Assembly: GCA_030699825.1 (NCBI GenBank)
Contig: JAUYKV010000065.1
Location: 21,477 to 85,476, forward strand
Length of the DNA: 64,000 bases
Reading direction: 5' to 3'
From: Pseudomonas sp.
Lineage (GTDB): Bacteria > Pseudomonadota > Gammaproteobacteria > Pseudomonadales > Pseudomonadaceae
The notes under the pieces are model-generated. The model was given only the letters and a program-made list of their open reading frames with translations. It was not told the DNA's origin and did not search any database. Below are positions 43,064 to 51,878 of this stretch, in pieces. Within the stretch, counting starts at the first letter, position 1; each line of letters begins with the position of its first letter. Made by a program: the position numbers and the translations under genes.

Positions 43064-45641
43064 TGTCGCCGAGCTGCAAGCCCGCTGTGCGGCGCTGGAA
43101 AAGGATAACCACAAGCTCAAACGCATCAATACCGCGCTGATCGAGCGGGTCGAGTCGGTCCATTCGCGCGGCGACGATGCCTATGCGGCTTTCCAGCACT
43201 CGGTGGTGCTCGCCGAACAGGTGCGCGAGCGCACCGATGCGCTGAACCAGGCGATGGCCGAGCTGAAGTCCAGCAATCAGTTGCTCAGCGATGCGCGTTT
43301 GCGCGCGGAAACCGCGCACCAGCACCTGATCGATGCTATCGAGAGCATCTCCGATGGTTTCGTGCTGTTCGACAGCGAGCAGCGCATCGTCCTGTTCAAC
43401 AGTCGCTTCAAGTCGTTCTGGGCGCATAGCCGTGCGCGTATCGGCGCCGGCACCCGGCTCTCGGAAATCAAGCGCCTGAGCAAGAGCACCGGTCTGGTGG
43501 TCGAGGAACAGCGCGGCAACCGCGACGAGCACATGCTCTATCGCCTGCGCGACGGGCGTTGGGTGCAGGTCAGCGAACGGCCGACCCGCGAGGGCGGCCT
43601 GGTGATCCTCTACACCGACATCACCGAGGTCAAGCTCAACGAGACCCTGCGCCGCGAACAGGCCCTGGCGCAGAAGTCGCGCCTGTTGCAGCGCGCCGTC
43701 GACAACCTGTCGCAAGGCATGGCCATGGTCAATGCTGAGGGCCAGCTGGAACTGTGGAACCACCGTTTTCTCGACCTCTGCGGTCTGGCCCCGATCAACG
43801 CCCACCGGCCCTTCGCCGAGGTGATGGCCGACAGTGAGCTGCAGCTGCTGACCCCCGACAGTCGCGATGCCAACGGCAAGCCCATCGAGGAGCTGGAGTT
43901 GCGCCTGTTCGACGGCCGCATGCTCGAAGTGCGCACCCATCCACTGCCCACCGGCGGCTTCGTCAACACCTTTACCGACATCACCGAGCGTTACCGGCAT
44001 GCCGAAGCGCTCAGCGAAAGCGAGCGCTGGATCCGCCTGATCACCGACCACGTCCCGGCGCTGATCGCCTACCTGAATGCCGACCTGGTCTACGACTTCA
44101 CCAACAAGGTCTACGAGGAATGGTACTGCTGGCCGCGTGGCGCCATGCTCGGCCAGAGCCTGCGCGAAGTGCACAGCGAGGAGCACTGCCGGCGCCTGGA
44201 GCCCTATATCGAGCGGGCGCTGTCCGGCGAGAGCGTGACTTTCGAGGTGGCGGAAACCAACCGCAACGGCCAGGAACGCTACATGCTGCGCTCCTACGTG
44301 CCCAATCGTCAGGCCAGCGGCGAGGTGGTCGGCATCTTCGTGCTGATCCGCGATATCACCGAGCGCCGGCGCACCGCCGAGGCCTTGCATCAGGCCTACC
44401 AGCACCTGGAGCAGCGGGTGCGCGAACGCACCGCCGAACTCACCGACCTCAACGCCCAGCTACGCTGTGAAATCGACGAGCGCACGCAGATGGAGGCGCG
44501 CCTGCGCGAAGCCAAGAGCGAGGCCGAACAGGCCAACCTGTCGAAGACCAAATTCCTTGCCGCGGTCAGCCACGACCTGTTGCAACCCTTGAACGCCGCG
44601 CGCCTGTTCACCAGCGCGCTGCTGGAGAAACGCGAACTGGCCGATAGCGTGCCCCTGGTGCGTAACGTCAGCAACTCGCTGGAGGACGTGGAAAGCCTGC
44701 TCGGCACCCTGGTGGACATCTCCAAGCTGGATGCCGGGGTGATCAAGCCGGATATCGCCCCCTTCGCCGTCAGCGAACTGCTGGAGAACCTCGCCGCCGA
44801 ATACCACCAGATCGCCGGCAGCGAAGGCCTGCGCCTGGACTTCGTGGCCAGCTCGGCGCTGGTGCGCAGCGACATCCAGTTGCTCGCGCGGATTCTGCGC
44901 AACCTGCTGAGCAACGCCATTCGCTATACCAGCAGCGGGCGCATCCTGCTCGGCTGCCGCAGGCACCGGCAGAGCCTGTCGATCGAAGTCTGGGACACTG
45001 GCATCGGCATCGCCGAGGACAAGCTCGGCGAGATTTTCCAGGAGTTCAAGCGCGGCGACATCACCCACCGCAAGCAGGATCGCGGCCTCGGTCTGGGTCT
45101 GGCCATCGTCGACAAGATTGCGCGCATGCTTGGCCATCGCATCCGGGTGTCCTCGCAATTGGGCAAGGGTTCGATGTTCGCCATCGAAGTCCCCCTGACC
45201 ACTCGCGCGCCCAGGGCCCGAGTGGTGCATGAGGCGACCGATCTGCTGCTCGAACGCCTCAGCGGCTCACGCATCTGGGTGCTGGATAACGATGCGGCGA
45301 TCTGCGCCGGCATGCGCACGCTGCTGGAAGCCTGGGGCTGCCAGGTGGTCACCGCGTTGTCGGAGGAAGACCTGGCGCGCCAGGTCGACAACTACCACGC
45401 CGACGCCGACCTGCTGATCGCCGACTACCACCTCGACGACGGCCATAACGGCGTCGACGCCGTGGCCCTGATCAACTCCAGGCGCAGCACGCCGCTGCCG
45501 GCGCTGATGATCACCGCCAACTACAGCAACGAACTCAAACAACAGATGCGCGAACTCGGCCACACCCTGATGCACAAACCGGTACGGCCGATGAAGCTGA
45601 AGACGGCGATGAGTCATTTGCTGGAGCGCGGAGCGGGTTGA
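43002..45641 (+). CDS. nahK: NahK/ErcS'-type hybrid histidine kinase
   Basis: 879 residues if started at ATG 43002; a later start is possible because the first 60 nt overlap nosP. Long coiled coil, then PAS domains at about 105-215, 220-335 and 340-455, then a second coiled coil. HisKA carries FLAAVSHDLLQPLNAARLF (His524), HATPase_c carries NLLSNAIRY, VWDTGIGI and GLGLGLAIV, and a C-terminal receiver (DLLIADYHLDDG, Lys in MHKPVRP) ends the protein. In P. aeruginosa this kinase feeds HptB and is linked to the ethanol-oxidation regulator ErbR. ErbR is encoded 322 nt away on the opposite strand, supporting that link. Confidence 0.9.
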   Translation: MVCTSTRPSPESPSAVPAEADVAELQARCAALEKDNHKLKRINTALIERVESVHSRGDDAYAAFQHSVVLAEQVRERTDALNQAMAELKSSNQLLSDARLRAETAHQHLIDAIESISDGFVLFDSEQRIVLFNSRFKSFWAHSRARIGAGTRLSEIKRLSKSTGLVVEEQRGNRDEHMLYRLRDGRWVQVSERPTREGGLVILYTDITEVKLNETLRREQALAQKSRLLQRAVDNLSQGMAMVNAEGQLELWNHRFLDLCGLAPINAHRPFAEVMADSELQLLTPDSRDANGKPIEELELRLFDGRMLEVRTHPLPTGGFVNTFTDITERYRHAEALSESERWIRLITDHVPALIAYLNADLVYDFTNKVYEEWYCWPRGAMLGQSLREVHSEEHCRRLEPYIERALSGESVTFEVAETNRNGQERYMLRSYVPNRQASGEVVGIFVLIRDITERRRTAEALHQAYQHLEQRVRERTAELTDLNAQLRCEIDERTQMEARLREAKSEAEQANLSKTKFLAAVSHDLLQPLNAARLFTSALLEKRELADSVPLVRNVSNSLEDVESLLGTLVDISKLDAGVIKPDIAPFAVSELLENLAAEYHQIAGSEGLRLDFVASSALVRSDIQLLARILRNLLSNAIRYTSSGRILLGCRRHRQSLSIEVWDTGIGIAEDKLGEIFQEFKRGDITHRKQDRGLGLGLAIVDKIARMLGHRIRVSSQLGKGSMFAIEVPLTTRAPRARVVHEATDLLLERLSGSRIWVLDNDAAICAGMRTLLEAWGCQVVTALSEEDLARQVDNYHADADLLIADYHLDDGHNGVDAVALINSRRSTPLPALMITANYSNELKQQMRELGHTLMHKPVRPMKLKTAMSHLLERGAG

Positions 45642-45963
45642 CGTTTGCGTTGTGCGGCTGCGATTTATGCCTGCCCCCGGTTGTTGTGGCTGATATCCAT
45701 GATGGGTTACGGCGCGGTTGTGCTGCTGGCAGCAGGTCAATTCTCGGGCGCCTAACCCCATCCTACGGTTGCACATGCTGGTGCAATTCGATCGTAGGAT
45801 GGCGTTGAGCGCAGCGATACCCATCGCGCGATTTATGCCGGTACCAGGATGTCATGGTTTAAATCGCCGATGGGTTACGGCGCGGTTATTCTGTTGGCAA
45901 CAGGTCAACTTCCATGCGCCTAACCCATCCTACGGGCCCTACGGGGCTTGCTTATGCCTGGGT
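45642..45963. repeat. Spacer with two direct copies of a GATGGGTTACGGCGC repeat
   Basis: GATGGGTTACGGCGCGGTT with TAACCC(C)ATCCTACG about 60 nt later occurs at 45701-45766 and again at 45879-45937. Between them is the related GTAGGATGGCGTTGAGCGCAGCGATACCCATC. This is a known style of Pseudomonas intergenic palindromic repeat; no gene. Confidence 0.75.
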
Positions 45964-46629
45964 TCAGCGGCGCAAATAGGCGGCGAAATCGATATCGCCC
46001 GCCGACAGGATGGCCTGCACGCGGTTATGTACGTTGAGCTTGCGCAGGATGGCGGAGACGTGGGCTTTGACCGTGGTTTCGGCGATGTCCAGGCTGTAGG
46101 CGATCTGTTTGTTCGATTCGCCTTTGGTCATGCGCTCCAGCACCAACAGTTGCTTGCGGGTCAGGGCTTGCAGCAGTTCCTGAGGGAAACCGTGGTGATC
46201 CGAGTGGCTGCGGTGGGAGCTGGTCTTTTGCGAGCGGATGATGTCCGGCGGCAGGTAGACGTTGCCGTTGAGGATCTGCTGGATGGCATCGGTCATCTGC
46301 GCGCGCGGCGAGGACTTGGTGATGAAGCCCACGGCGCCGTAGGTAATGGCCTGGAGGACGATCTGTTTGTCCTGCTCGGCGGAGACGATCACCACCGGGA
46401 TGGTCGGTGCTTCGTTGCGCAGGTTGATCAAACCGTTCAATCCGTGCATGCCGGGCATATTCAGGTCGAGCAGGATCAGGTCGAGGTCGTCGTTTTCCAG
46501 GGTCATTGCCAGAGCGCTGTCGAGGTCGGCGGTTTCCATGATTTCGCTGCCGGGGAAGCCGTCACTGATGACGTTGTGGATGGCTTCGCGAAACAGCGGA
46601 TGGTCGTCGGCAATCAGAATCTTGTACAT
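45964..46629 (-). CDS. erbR: ErbR/AgmR-type LuxR-family response regulator
   Basis: 221 residues. Receiver 1-120 ([14 protein letters not shown], acceptor Asp in [13 protein letters not shown], Lys in FITKSS) and a C-terminal LuxR helix-turn-helix ([45 protein letters not shown]). This is the ErbR/AgmR (P. putida PedR1) activator of PQQ-dependent alcohol oxidation and PQQ synthesis. It is separated by 62 nt from the truncated CXXCW gene upstream, and may be co-transcribed with it from a promoter carrying the TACCAA motif, giving autoregulation (inference). Confidence 0.93.
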   Translation of the reverse strand: MYKILIADDHPLFREAIHNVISDGFPGSEIMETADLDSALAMTLENDDLDLILLDLNMPGMHGLNGLINLRNEAPTIPVVIVSAEQDKQIVLQAITYGAVGFITKSSPRAQMTDAIQQILNGNVYLPPDIIRSQKTSSHRSHSDHHGFPQELLQALTRKQLLVLERMTKGESNKQIAYSLDIAETTVKAHVSAILRKLNVHNRVQAILSAGDIDFAAYLRR

Positions 46630-46691
46630 GGCCTTTCACCTCATTGTTTTGATTATGGTGTGGCTGTAGCCGTAGGGAAATGCTTGAGCGG

Positions 46692-46949
46692 TCATGGCAG
46701 GACGAGCGGTTGGGCGCGGGCCAACGGCAGGCCAGCCTGCTGCCCGCTGTCGATGCCGTCGCGGTACCAGTAGAGATTGTGGTAACCGAGGGTGCGGGCG
46801 TGCTCGGTGTGTGTCGGTGTGGGGCTGCGATAATGGCTGAAGCGATAGCCCTCCACGGAGAACAGCGCAGTCTCTGCCCGGGCCGGAGTCGCCAGCAGCA
46901 GGTCTGCGATCAGTGGAAGACCCGTTGATAGGGCTAGGCCGTGCTTCAT
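46692..46949 (-). pseudogene. Internally deleted CXXCW-motif protein of PQQ catabolism
   Basis: 85 codons from ATG 46949. A signal peptide (MKHGLALSTGLPLIADLLLA, cleavage after PARA) is followed by ALFSVEGYRFSHYRSPTP, the usual N-terminus of the PQQ-dependent-catabolism-associated rhodanese-like protein. It then jumps straight to LGYHNLYWYRDGIDSGQQAGLPLARAQP, its usual C-terminus. The whole central rhodanese-like part with the Cys-x2-Cys-Trp motif, roughly 100 residues, is absent, yet the frame and ribosome site survive. Probably an in-frame deletion remnant; a short exported product may still be made. Confidence 0.72.
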
Positions 46950-47031
46950 CGCCTTAAGTCTCGGTTCTTTTTGTGTGCGTATTACAGGGCAATACCCCTG
47001 CTTTGGAAATTCTACATTGGAGAGCAAAAGC

Positions 47032-47046
47032 AGTACCAAAGTAGTA
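47032..47046 (-). promoter_or_regulatory. TACCAA regulon motif, site A
   Basis: AGTACCAAAGTAGTA on the + strand, 83-97 nt upstream of the truncated CXXCW gene and the erbR that follows it. Same core as sites B to E (51361, 52161, 56319, 63096). Candidate ErbR operator. Confidence 0.55.
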
Positions 47047-47209
47047 GAAGGATGATAGCAAATGGCGGTTTTATCGAGGCGCAGGCGGTGGTTGGCGGTG
47101 TTCGTCCAGATTGCTTGAGTGGATTGGCCGGGCGGCGCTCAGCCGCGAACGGCTGACGCGGAGCGGTACGCGGATGGTTCGATTCCTCGACGTGGCAGCG
47201 ATCGGCAAA

Positions 47210-47350
47210 GAGCATCGCGGCCAAGGCCCCTCCCACGGGGTCACCGTTACCTGTGGGAGCGGTCTTGACCGCGAAGCTTTTGTGGTGGTGCGGAGAGTTC
47301 GCGGCTGAAGCGGAACGCTGACCGGCCGCTCCTGCGGGGATCAGGCAGCG
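47210..47350. repeat. REP pair downstream of the ABC permease
   Basis: CATCGCGGCCAAGGCCCCTCCCACGGGG, then CCTGTGGGAGCGGTCTTGACCGCGAAGCTTTTGTGGTGG, then TTCGCGGCTGAAGCGGAACGC. The same string of blocks recurs at 48195-48345 on the other side of the permease gene. The rest of 46950-47369 holds site A and nothing else recognised. Confidence 0.75.
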
Positions 47351-47369
47351 GCTTTAGCCGTGAAAGGGC

Positions 47370-48161
47370 TTAGTTGGCCCGGCGCAGGGTGGCGTGTTGC
47401 GGGTTGAAGGTGACTACGGCGAGCACGGCGAACAGCGTGGTCAGGCCCAGGCAGATCAGCAGGGCGCTGAGGCTCAGGCGCTGGTAAAGGGCGAAGCGCA
47501 CCAGTTCCACCGCATGGGTGAAGGGGTTGAGCGCGCAGAGCCAGTACAGCCACTCGCTGGCTTCGCGCATTTTCCACAGCGGGTAGAGCGCCGAGGAGAG
47601 GAAGAACAGCGGGAAGATCACGAAATTCATCACTCCGGCGAAGTTCTCCAGCTGGCGGATGCCGTTGGACAGCAGCAGGCCCAGGGCGCTGAGCAGCAGC
47701 GCCACCAGCAGCAGCGCGGGCAGGGCGGCGAGCAGGCCCCAGATCGGCGGCTGCACGCCATACAGCCAGGCGATGGCGAGGAAGGCATAGACCTGCAGCA
47801 GCGAGATCAGGGCGATCGCCAGCAGTTTGCTGGCGAGCAGGAAGGCGCGCGGCAGCGGGCTGGTCAGCAGCACGCGCATGCTGCCCATCTCGCGGTCGTA
47901 GACCATCGACAGCGAGCCCTGCATGCCGTTGAACAGCAGGATCATGCAGGCCAGCCCCGGGACTATGTAGGTCTCGTAGGTGATGTAGGTGTCGTAGGGC
48001 GCAATGATGGCGATGCCCAGCGCCGCGCGAAAACCGGCGGCGAACACCAGCAGCCACAGCAGCGGGCGCACCAGGGCGCTGAAGAAGCGCGAGCGCTGCA
48101 GCACGAAGCGCAGCCATTCGCGTTGCACGATGCCCTGCAGGCAGTACCAATAGGCGTTCAT
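47370..48161 (-). CDS. ABC-2 type transporter permease, PQQ-alcohol system
   Basis: 263 residues from ATG 48161, six predicted membrane helices, ABC-2 permease family (SMVYDREMGSMRVLLTSPLPRAFLLASKLLA is the conserved cytoplasmic loop; SSALYPLWKM and ALNPFTHAVELVR near the end). It partners with the ATPase encoded upstream. This exporter is conserved beside PQQ alcohol dehydrogenases; its cargo is not known. A 214-nt REP-bearing gap separates it from the ATPase gene. Confidence 0.87.
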   Translation of the reverse strand: MNAYWYCLQGIVQREWLRFVLQRSRFFSALVRPLLWLLVFAAGFRAALGIAIIAPYDTYITYETYIVPGLACMILLFNGMQGSLSMVYDREMGSMRVLLTSPLPRAFLLASKLLAIALISLLQVYAFLAIAWLYGVQPPIWGLLAALPALLLVALLLSALGLLLSNGIRQLENFAGVMNFVIFPLFFLSSALYPLWKMREASEWLYWLCALNPFTHAVELVRFALYQRLSLSALLICLGLTTLFAVLAVVTFNPQHATLRRAN

Positions 48162-48375
48162 GGACGGGTCTCCAGGAGACGGGTGCGCCAAGCGCAGAGC
48201 ATCGCGGCCAAGGCCCCTCCCACGAGTCGCCGGGTCGCCGCTAAACCTGTGGGAGCGGCCTTGGCCGCGATGCTTTTGTGGTGGCGCGGAGATTTCGCGG
48301 CTGAAGCGGAACTCCGCCCGGCCGCTCCTGCGGGAAGTAACCAGTCAGGTGGCAGCGGCTGCAACCATGCAGCGT
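48162..48375. repeat. REP element inside the ABC transporter operon
   Basis: CATCGCGGCCAAGGCCCCTCCCACGAG, GTGGGAGCGGCCTTGGCCGCGATGC and TTCGCGGCTGAAGCGGAAC separate the ATPase and permease genes, which normally abut. Near duplicate of 47210-47350. Possibly affects mRNA stability or permease expression. Confidence 0.7.
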
Positions 48376-49104
48376 TCATACGCGTGCCTCGTCAGTGGTC
48401 AGGCGAGCGAAGGTGGCGGCCAGGCTGGCATCGTCGGCGCCGATCTGGCTGGCCAGGCCCTGGGCCACCAGGCGACCACGGTTGAGGATCAGCAGCTCGT
48501 CGCTAGCCTGCACTTCATCGAGCAGGTGGGTGGTCCAGAGCACCGCCAGGCCATGGTCGCGGCAGAGCTGGCGCACATGCTGGTTAAGCGCCAGGCGGCT
48601 GGCCGGGTCGAGGCCGACACTGGCCTCGTCGAGCAGCAGCAGGCGCGGTTTGTGCAGCAGGGCGCGGGCGATTTCCACGCGGCGGCGGTGGCCGCCGTTG
48701 AGGTCGCGAACCTTTTCATGACGCCGTTCGCCGAGCTGTTGGCGCGCCAGTTCCTCGTCGATCCGGGCGCTGGCCAGCGGCTTGGCCATGCCGTGCAGGG
48801 CGGCGTGGTAGCGCAGGTTCTGCTCGACGCTCAAGTCCAGATCCAGGGTGCTCTGCTGGAACACCACACCGAGCTGACGCAATGCCTGGCGCGGCTGCCG
48901 GCGCAGGCTGCAACCCATCACCTGGATATCGCCCTGCTGCAGGTCGTAGAGACGGGTGAGCAGGGCGATCAGGGTCGACTTGCCAGCACCGTTCGGCCCC
49001 AGCAGCGCGGCGAAGCTGCCGGGCGCGACGCTGAAACCGACGCCTTGCAAGGCTTGGCGCGCACCATAGGCAAAACCGACGGCGCTGACCTCGAGAGCAT
49101 TCAC
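48376..49104 (-). CDS. ABC transporter ATP-binding protein, PQQ-alcohol system
   Basis: 242 residues. Walker A LLGPNGAGKSTLIALL near residue 38, Q-loop VVFQQSTLD, a signature variant LNGGHRRRVEIARAL in place of LSGGQ, Walker B LLLLDEASVGLD and the switch His in WTTHLLDE. Member of the ABC-2 exporter family found with quinoprotein alcohol dehydrogenases. The 4-nt overlap with the beta-propeller gene shows coupling. Confidence 0.9.
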   Translation of the reverse strand: MNALEVSAVGFAYGARQALQGVGFSVAPGSFAALLGPNGAGKSTLIALLTRLYDLQQGDIQVMGCSLRRQPRQALRQLGVVFQQSTLDLDLSVEQNLRYHAALHGMAKPLASARIDEELARQQLGERRHEKVRDLNGGHRRRVEIARALLHKPRLLLLDEASVGLDPASRLALNQHVRQLCRDHGLAVLWTTHLLDEVQASDELLILNRGRLVAQGLASQIGADDASLAATFARLTTDEARV

Positions 49105-50066
49105 GGGGTGATGACCACGCCCCAGGGATAACGGCCGACCTTGATCGACTTGGTTACCTTGAGCGACTCGACGTCGATTACTGAAACGTCACTGCTGACG
49201 CCGTTGGTGGTCAGCAGTTGCTTCTGGTCCGGGGTGAAGGCCAGGTGCCAGACGCGCCGGCCGACCAGCAGGTAATCGAGTACTTCATAGGTCTTGGCGT
49301 CGACCACCGCCACATGGTTGGCCGGGCCGAGGGCGACGAAGGCCAGCTTGCCGTCGGCGCTGAGCTTGACCCCGACCGGCTGCACCTTGTCCGGGTGCAC
49401 GCCCTTGATCTGAAAGGTCAGCACCTTCTCGATCTGCCGGCTGGCGACGTCGATCACGCTGACCGTGCCGCCGATCTCGGCCGAGGCCCACAGGCGCTTG
49501 CCGTCGCCATCGAACTCGACGAAGCGTGGACGCTGATCGACCAGGGTGTTATCGACCAATTGCTGGGTGCTGGTGTCGATCCAGTGCAGCATGTTGGTGG
49601 TTTCGCTGGTGTTGACCGCCCACTTGCCGTCCGGGCTGACCGCCATGCCTTCGGGTTCGACGCCGACATCGATCTGCGCCAGCACTTCATCGCTCTGGCT
49701 GTCGACCACAGTGACCAGCGCATCGTCTTCGTTGGAGATATACAGCCAGCGGTCGTTGCGGTGCAGGGCGAACTGCTCGGGGTCGGCGCCGGAGGGCAGT
49801 TCCTTGATGATCTTGCGCGTGGCCAGGTCCATCACCTGGACCCGGTCCGAGTCGCTGGCGCAGATGTACAGCAGCTTGTTGTCGCTGGACAGCAGCAGGC
49901 CGCGCGGGCGCTGACCGACGTCCAGGGTGGCCGTGACCTCCATGGTCTTGAGGTCGATCACGCTGACGCTGTCGTCTTTCTCGTTGGACACATAGGCAGT
50001 GGCGGCGAGGCTCGAAGTGCTGGCCAGGGCCAGGCTGATGCTCGCGGCGAGCAAGGCGATACGCAT
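49101..50066 (-). CDS. YVTN beta-propeller protein of the PQQ-alcohol system
   Basis: 321 residues: signal peptide (ALLAASISLALASTSSLAA), then about seven repeats of the type AYVSNEKDDSVSVIDLKTMEVTATLDVGQRPRGLLLSSD. The family is the PQQ-dependent-catabolism-associated beta-propeller. It is periplasmic; its role is unknown, perhaps binding a partner of the dehydrogenase or exporter. 27 nt after the binding-protein gene, 4-nt overlap with the ATPase. Confidence 0.92.
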   Translation of the reverse strand: MRIALLAASISLALASTSSLAATAYVSNEKDDSVSVIDLKTMEVTATLDVGQRPRGLLLSSDNKLLYICASDSDRVQVMDLATRKIIKELPSGADPEQFALHRNDRWLYISNEDDALVTVVDSQSDEVLAQIDVGVEPEGMAVSPDGKWAVNTSETTNMLHWIDTSTQQLVDNTLVDQRPRFVEFDGDGKRLWASAEIGGTVSVIDVASRQIEKVLTFQIKGVHPDKVQPVGVKLSADGKLAFVALGPANHVAVVDAKTYEVLDYLLVGRRVWHLAFTPDQKQLLTTNGVSSDVSVIDVESLKVTKSIKVGRYPWGVVITP

Positions 50067-50093
50067 GGGATTATTCCTCTTATTGTTCAGAAT

Positions 50094-51284
50094 TCACAAT
50101 GAAACGGCTAGCGTGCAGCTGACTTCCGGTGCGTCGTAGCCAAGGCTGTCCAGTTCGCTGCTGGGATGGAGAAAGCCTTCCTGCGGCGAGTTGCTGACCA
50201 GGGCGCGGGGATGCACCAGAGGGATCGGTTGGCGCAGTTGGCCGTTCCAGCTGCGGAAACTCAGCTTGCGGCCCTTGAAGCCGTCCAGCGGCAGCTGGTC
50301 GCTGAGGGCCAGGGTGCGGATCGCTGCGGCGTCGCTCTGGCGCAGTTTGCTCACCGCGCTGGCGATGCTGCGCACGGCGATCCAGGCGGCGTAGTCGCGG
50401 TCGTTCATCCAGCGCTGGGCATGGGCCTCGAAACGCTTCTGCAACTGCGCGGCGCCGTAGGTTTCCACGGTCTTGTGCCAGCCGGTCGGGGTCAGGCCCT
50501 GGGTGCCGGCCACCGGGCGCGGGGACCAGGTCTGGTAGGGCAGGTATTCGCCGAAGTCGCCGCGCTCGTCGGCCACCAGCACCACGTCGTATTCCTTGGT
50601 CTGGGTGAACAGCGGCATCTCGGCCTGGGCGCTGCGGCGCTGGTCGTTGTCGAAGCTCCAGGCCTTCTCCGCGACTATCTGGTGGCCGAAGCGCTTGGCC
50701 GCCCGGCGCAGGGCCGCGGCATAGGCCTGATCGTCCTCGGTCGGCCCGGTGATCAGCAGCCAGCGTTGCCATTTGCGCACTGTCAGGAACTGCGCCAGGG
50801 CATCGGCAAGCATTGCCCGACTCGGCAGGGTGTGCAGCACGTTGGCCAGGCATTCGCTCTGGCGCAGGTGGTCGTCGGCGCTGCCGGCATTGATCAGTAG
50901 GCTGTGGTCGAGCGCTTGGCTGAGCTGGCGCAGGGTCGCCGCGGGGGCGTTGACCACGAACAGGCGCACGCCCTGGCCATGTAGCGCGGTGGCGGCAGCG
51001 AGCAGACTCTCGCTGTCGTCATGCTCGGCGACCTCGAGGCTGTAGGCGTGCTTGAGAAAGCGCCCGGTGCTGTTGCTGTCGGCGATCGCCAGCTCGGCGC
51101 CGCGCCGGCCGGCGTCCTCGGGTTCGCCAATCACATTGGACAGCAGCGGCCCGGTGTCCGGGACGTAGGCCAGGTAGGCGATGCGCACCTGCAGCTCGGC
51201 TGGCGGGCTGTTGGCCTGGCTCATGGCCGCATAACCGAGGGTGACGGCGACACAGAGCAAGAGGTGACGACTGATCTGGCGCAT
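50094..51284 (-). CDS. Substrate-binding protein of the PQQ-alcohol ABC system
   Basis: 396 residues from ATG 51284 (the open frame extends far upstream but without signal peptide or homology). Signal peptide HLLLCVAVTLGYAAMSQANS; then a type-1 periplasmic binding fold (VRIAYLAYVPDTGPLLSNV, AGRRGAELAIADSNSTGRFLKHAYSL). Matches the binding-protein family associated with the PQQ-alcohol ABC exporter. First gene of the minus-strand operon; shares the intergenic region carrying site B with the divergent gene at 51441. Confidence 0.88.
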   Translation of the reverse strand: MRQISRHLLLCVAVTLGYAAMSQANSPPAELQVRIAYLAYVPDTGPLLSNVIGEPEDAGRRGAELAIADSNSTGRFLKHAYSLEVAEHDDSESLLAAATALHGQGVRLFVVNAPAATLRQLSQALDHSLLINAGSADDHLRQSECLANVLHTLPSRAMLADALAQFLTVRKWQRWLLITGPTEDDQAYAAALRRAAKRFGHQIVAEKAWSFDNDQRRSAQAEMPLFTQTKEYDVVLVADERGDFGEYLPYQTWSPRPVAGTQGLTPTGWHKTVETYGAAQLQKRFEAHAQRWMNDRDYAAWIAVRSIASAVSKLRQSDAAAIRTLALSDQLPLDGFKGRKLSFRSWNGQLRQPIPLVHPRALVSNSPQEGFLHPSSELDSLGYDAPEVSCTLAVSL

Positions 51285-51360
51285 GGCAACTCCTGTGTAG
51301 GTGCCGTCAGCATAGGAACAGTGGGCGGACGAGGGAATATGTACAAAGTACCAGGCGCGC

Positions 51361-51377
51361 CGTACCAAGGTAGTAAG
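51361..51377. promoter_or_regulatory. TACCAA regulon motif, site B (divergent promoter)
   Basis: CGTACCAAGGTAGTAAG; the TACCAAGGTA core is nearly palindromic. A related GTACAAAGTACC lies 20 nt upstream at 51341-51352. It lies 64-80 nt before the + strand gene at 51441 and 77-93 nt before the - strand operon start at 51284, so it could serve both. Confidence 0.6.
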
Positions 51378-51440
51378 CTGGCGCAGGGCAAGGGGTTTTA
51401 GCATGGGGCCATCAACCCATAACAACAAACGGTGATATCC

Positions 51441-51878
51441 ATGCGTGCTCTCAAAGCGCTGTTTCTTCCCCTGATACTGGTTGGCAGCCTGATCGGCTTC
51501 GACAACCTGCAGGCCGCCGGCGACCTGACCATCCGTGGCACCGCATTGCCGGACTTGCGTCTGGGCAGCGCAGAGAGCGACTACAGCATGTCGCAGAAGG
51601 AATACCAGCTGGAAACCGGCAAGGCCTATCAGTTGAAGATCATCGCTAGCGGGCAGAAGGAGTACGCGTTCCAGGCGCCGGAATTCACCACCACGATCTT
51701 CCTGCGCAAGGTCGAGGCCGGTGGCGTCGAGATCAAGGCCATCACCCTCACCGAACTCGAGTTCGAGGATGCCGGCGAGGCAGAGATCTTCTTCGTGCCG
51801 ATCAAACCCGGCAAGTACCGCTTCTACGCCAAGGGCCTGGAAGGCAAGGGCATGCTCGGTTACTTCGTGGTCAAGTAA
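51441..51878 (+). CDS. Exported cupredoxin-like protein of unknown function
   Basis: 145 residues, signal peptide RALKALFLPLILVGSLIGFDNLQAAG. The mature part is beta-rich (YQLETGKAYQLKIIASGQKEYAFQAPEFTTTIFLRKVEAGGVEI, then EIFFVPIKPGKYRFYAKGLEGKGMLGYFVV), reminiscent of cupredoxin folds but without the His/Cys/Met copper ligands. Found near PQQ alcohol systems. Possible role as a periplasmic binding or assembly partner; not known. Confidence 0.8.
   Translation: MRALKALFLPLILVGSLIGFDNLQAAGDLTIRGTALPDLRLGSAESDYSMSQKEYQLETGKAYQLKIIASGQKEYAFQAPEFTTTIFLRKVEAGGVEIKAITLTELEFEDAGEAEIFFVPIKPGKYRFYAKGLEGKGMLGYFVVK

Noticed and set aside
43026..44405. 459-codon open frame on the minus strand inside nahK
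   Set aside because: Antisense shadow of the kinase PAS region with no recognisable domains; codon positions fit the plus-strand gene.
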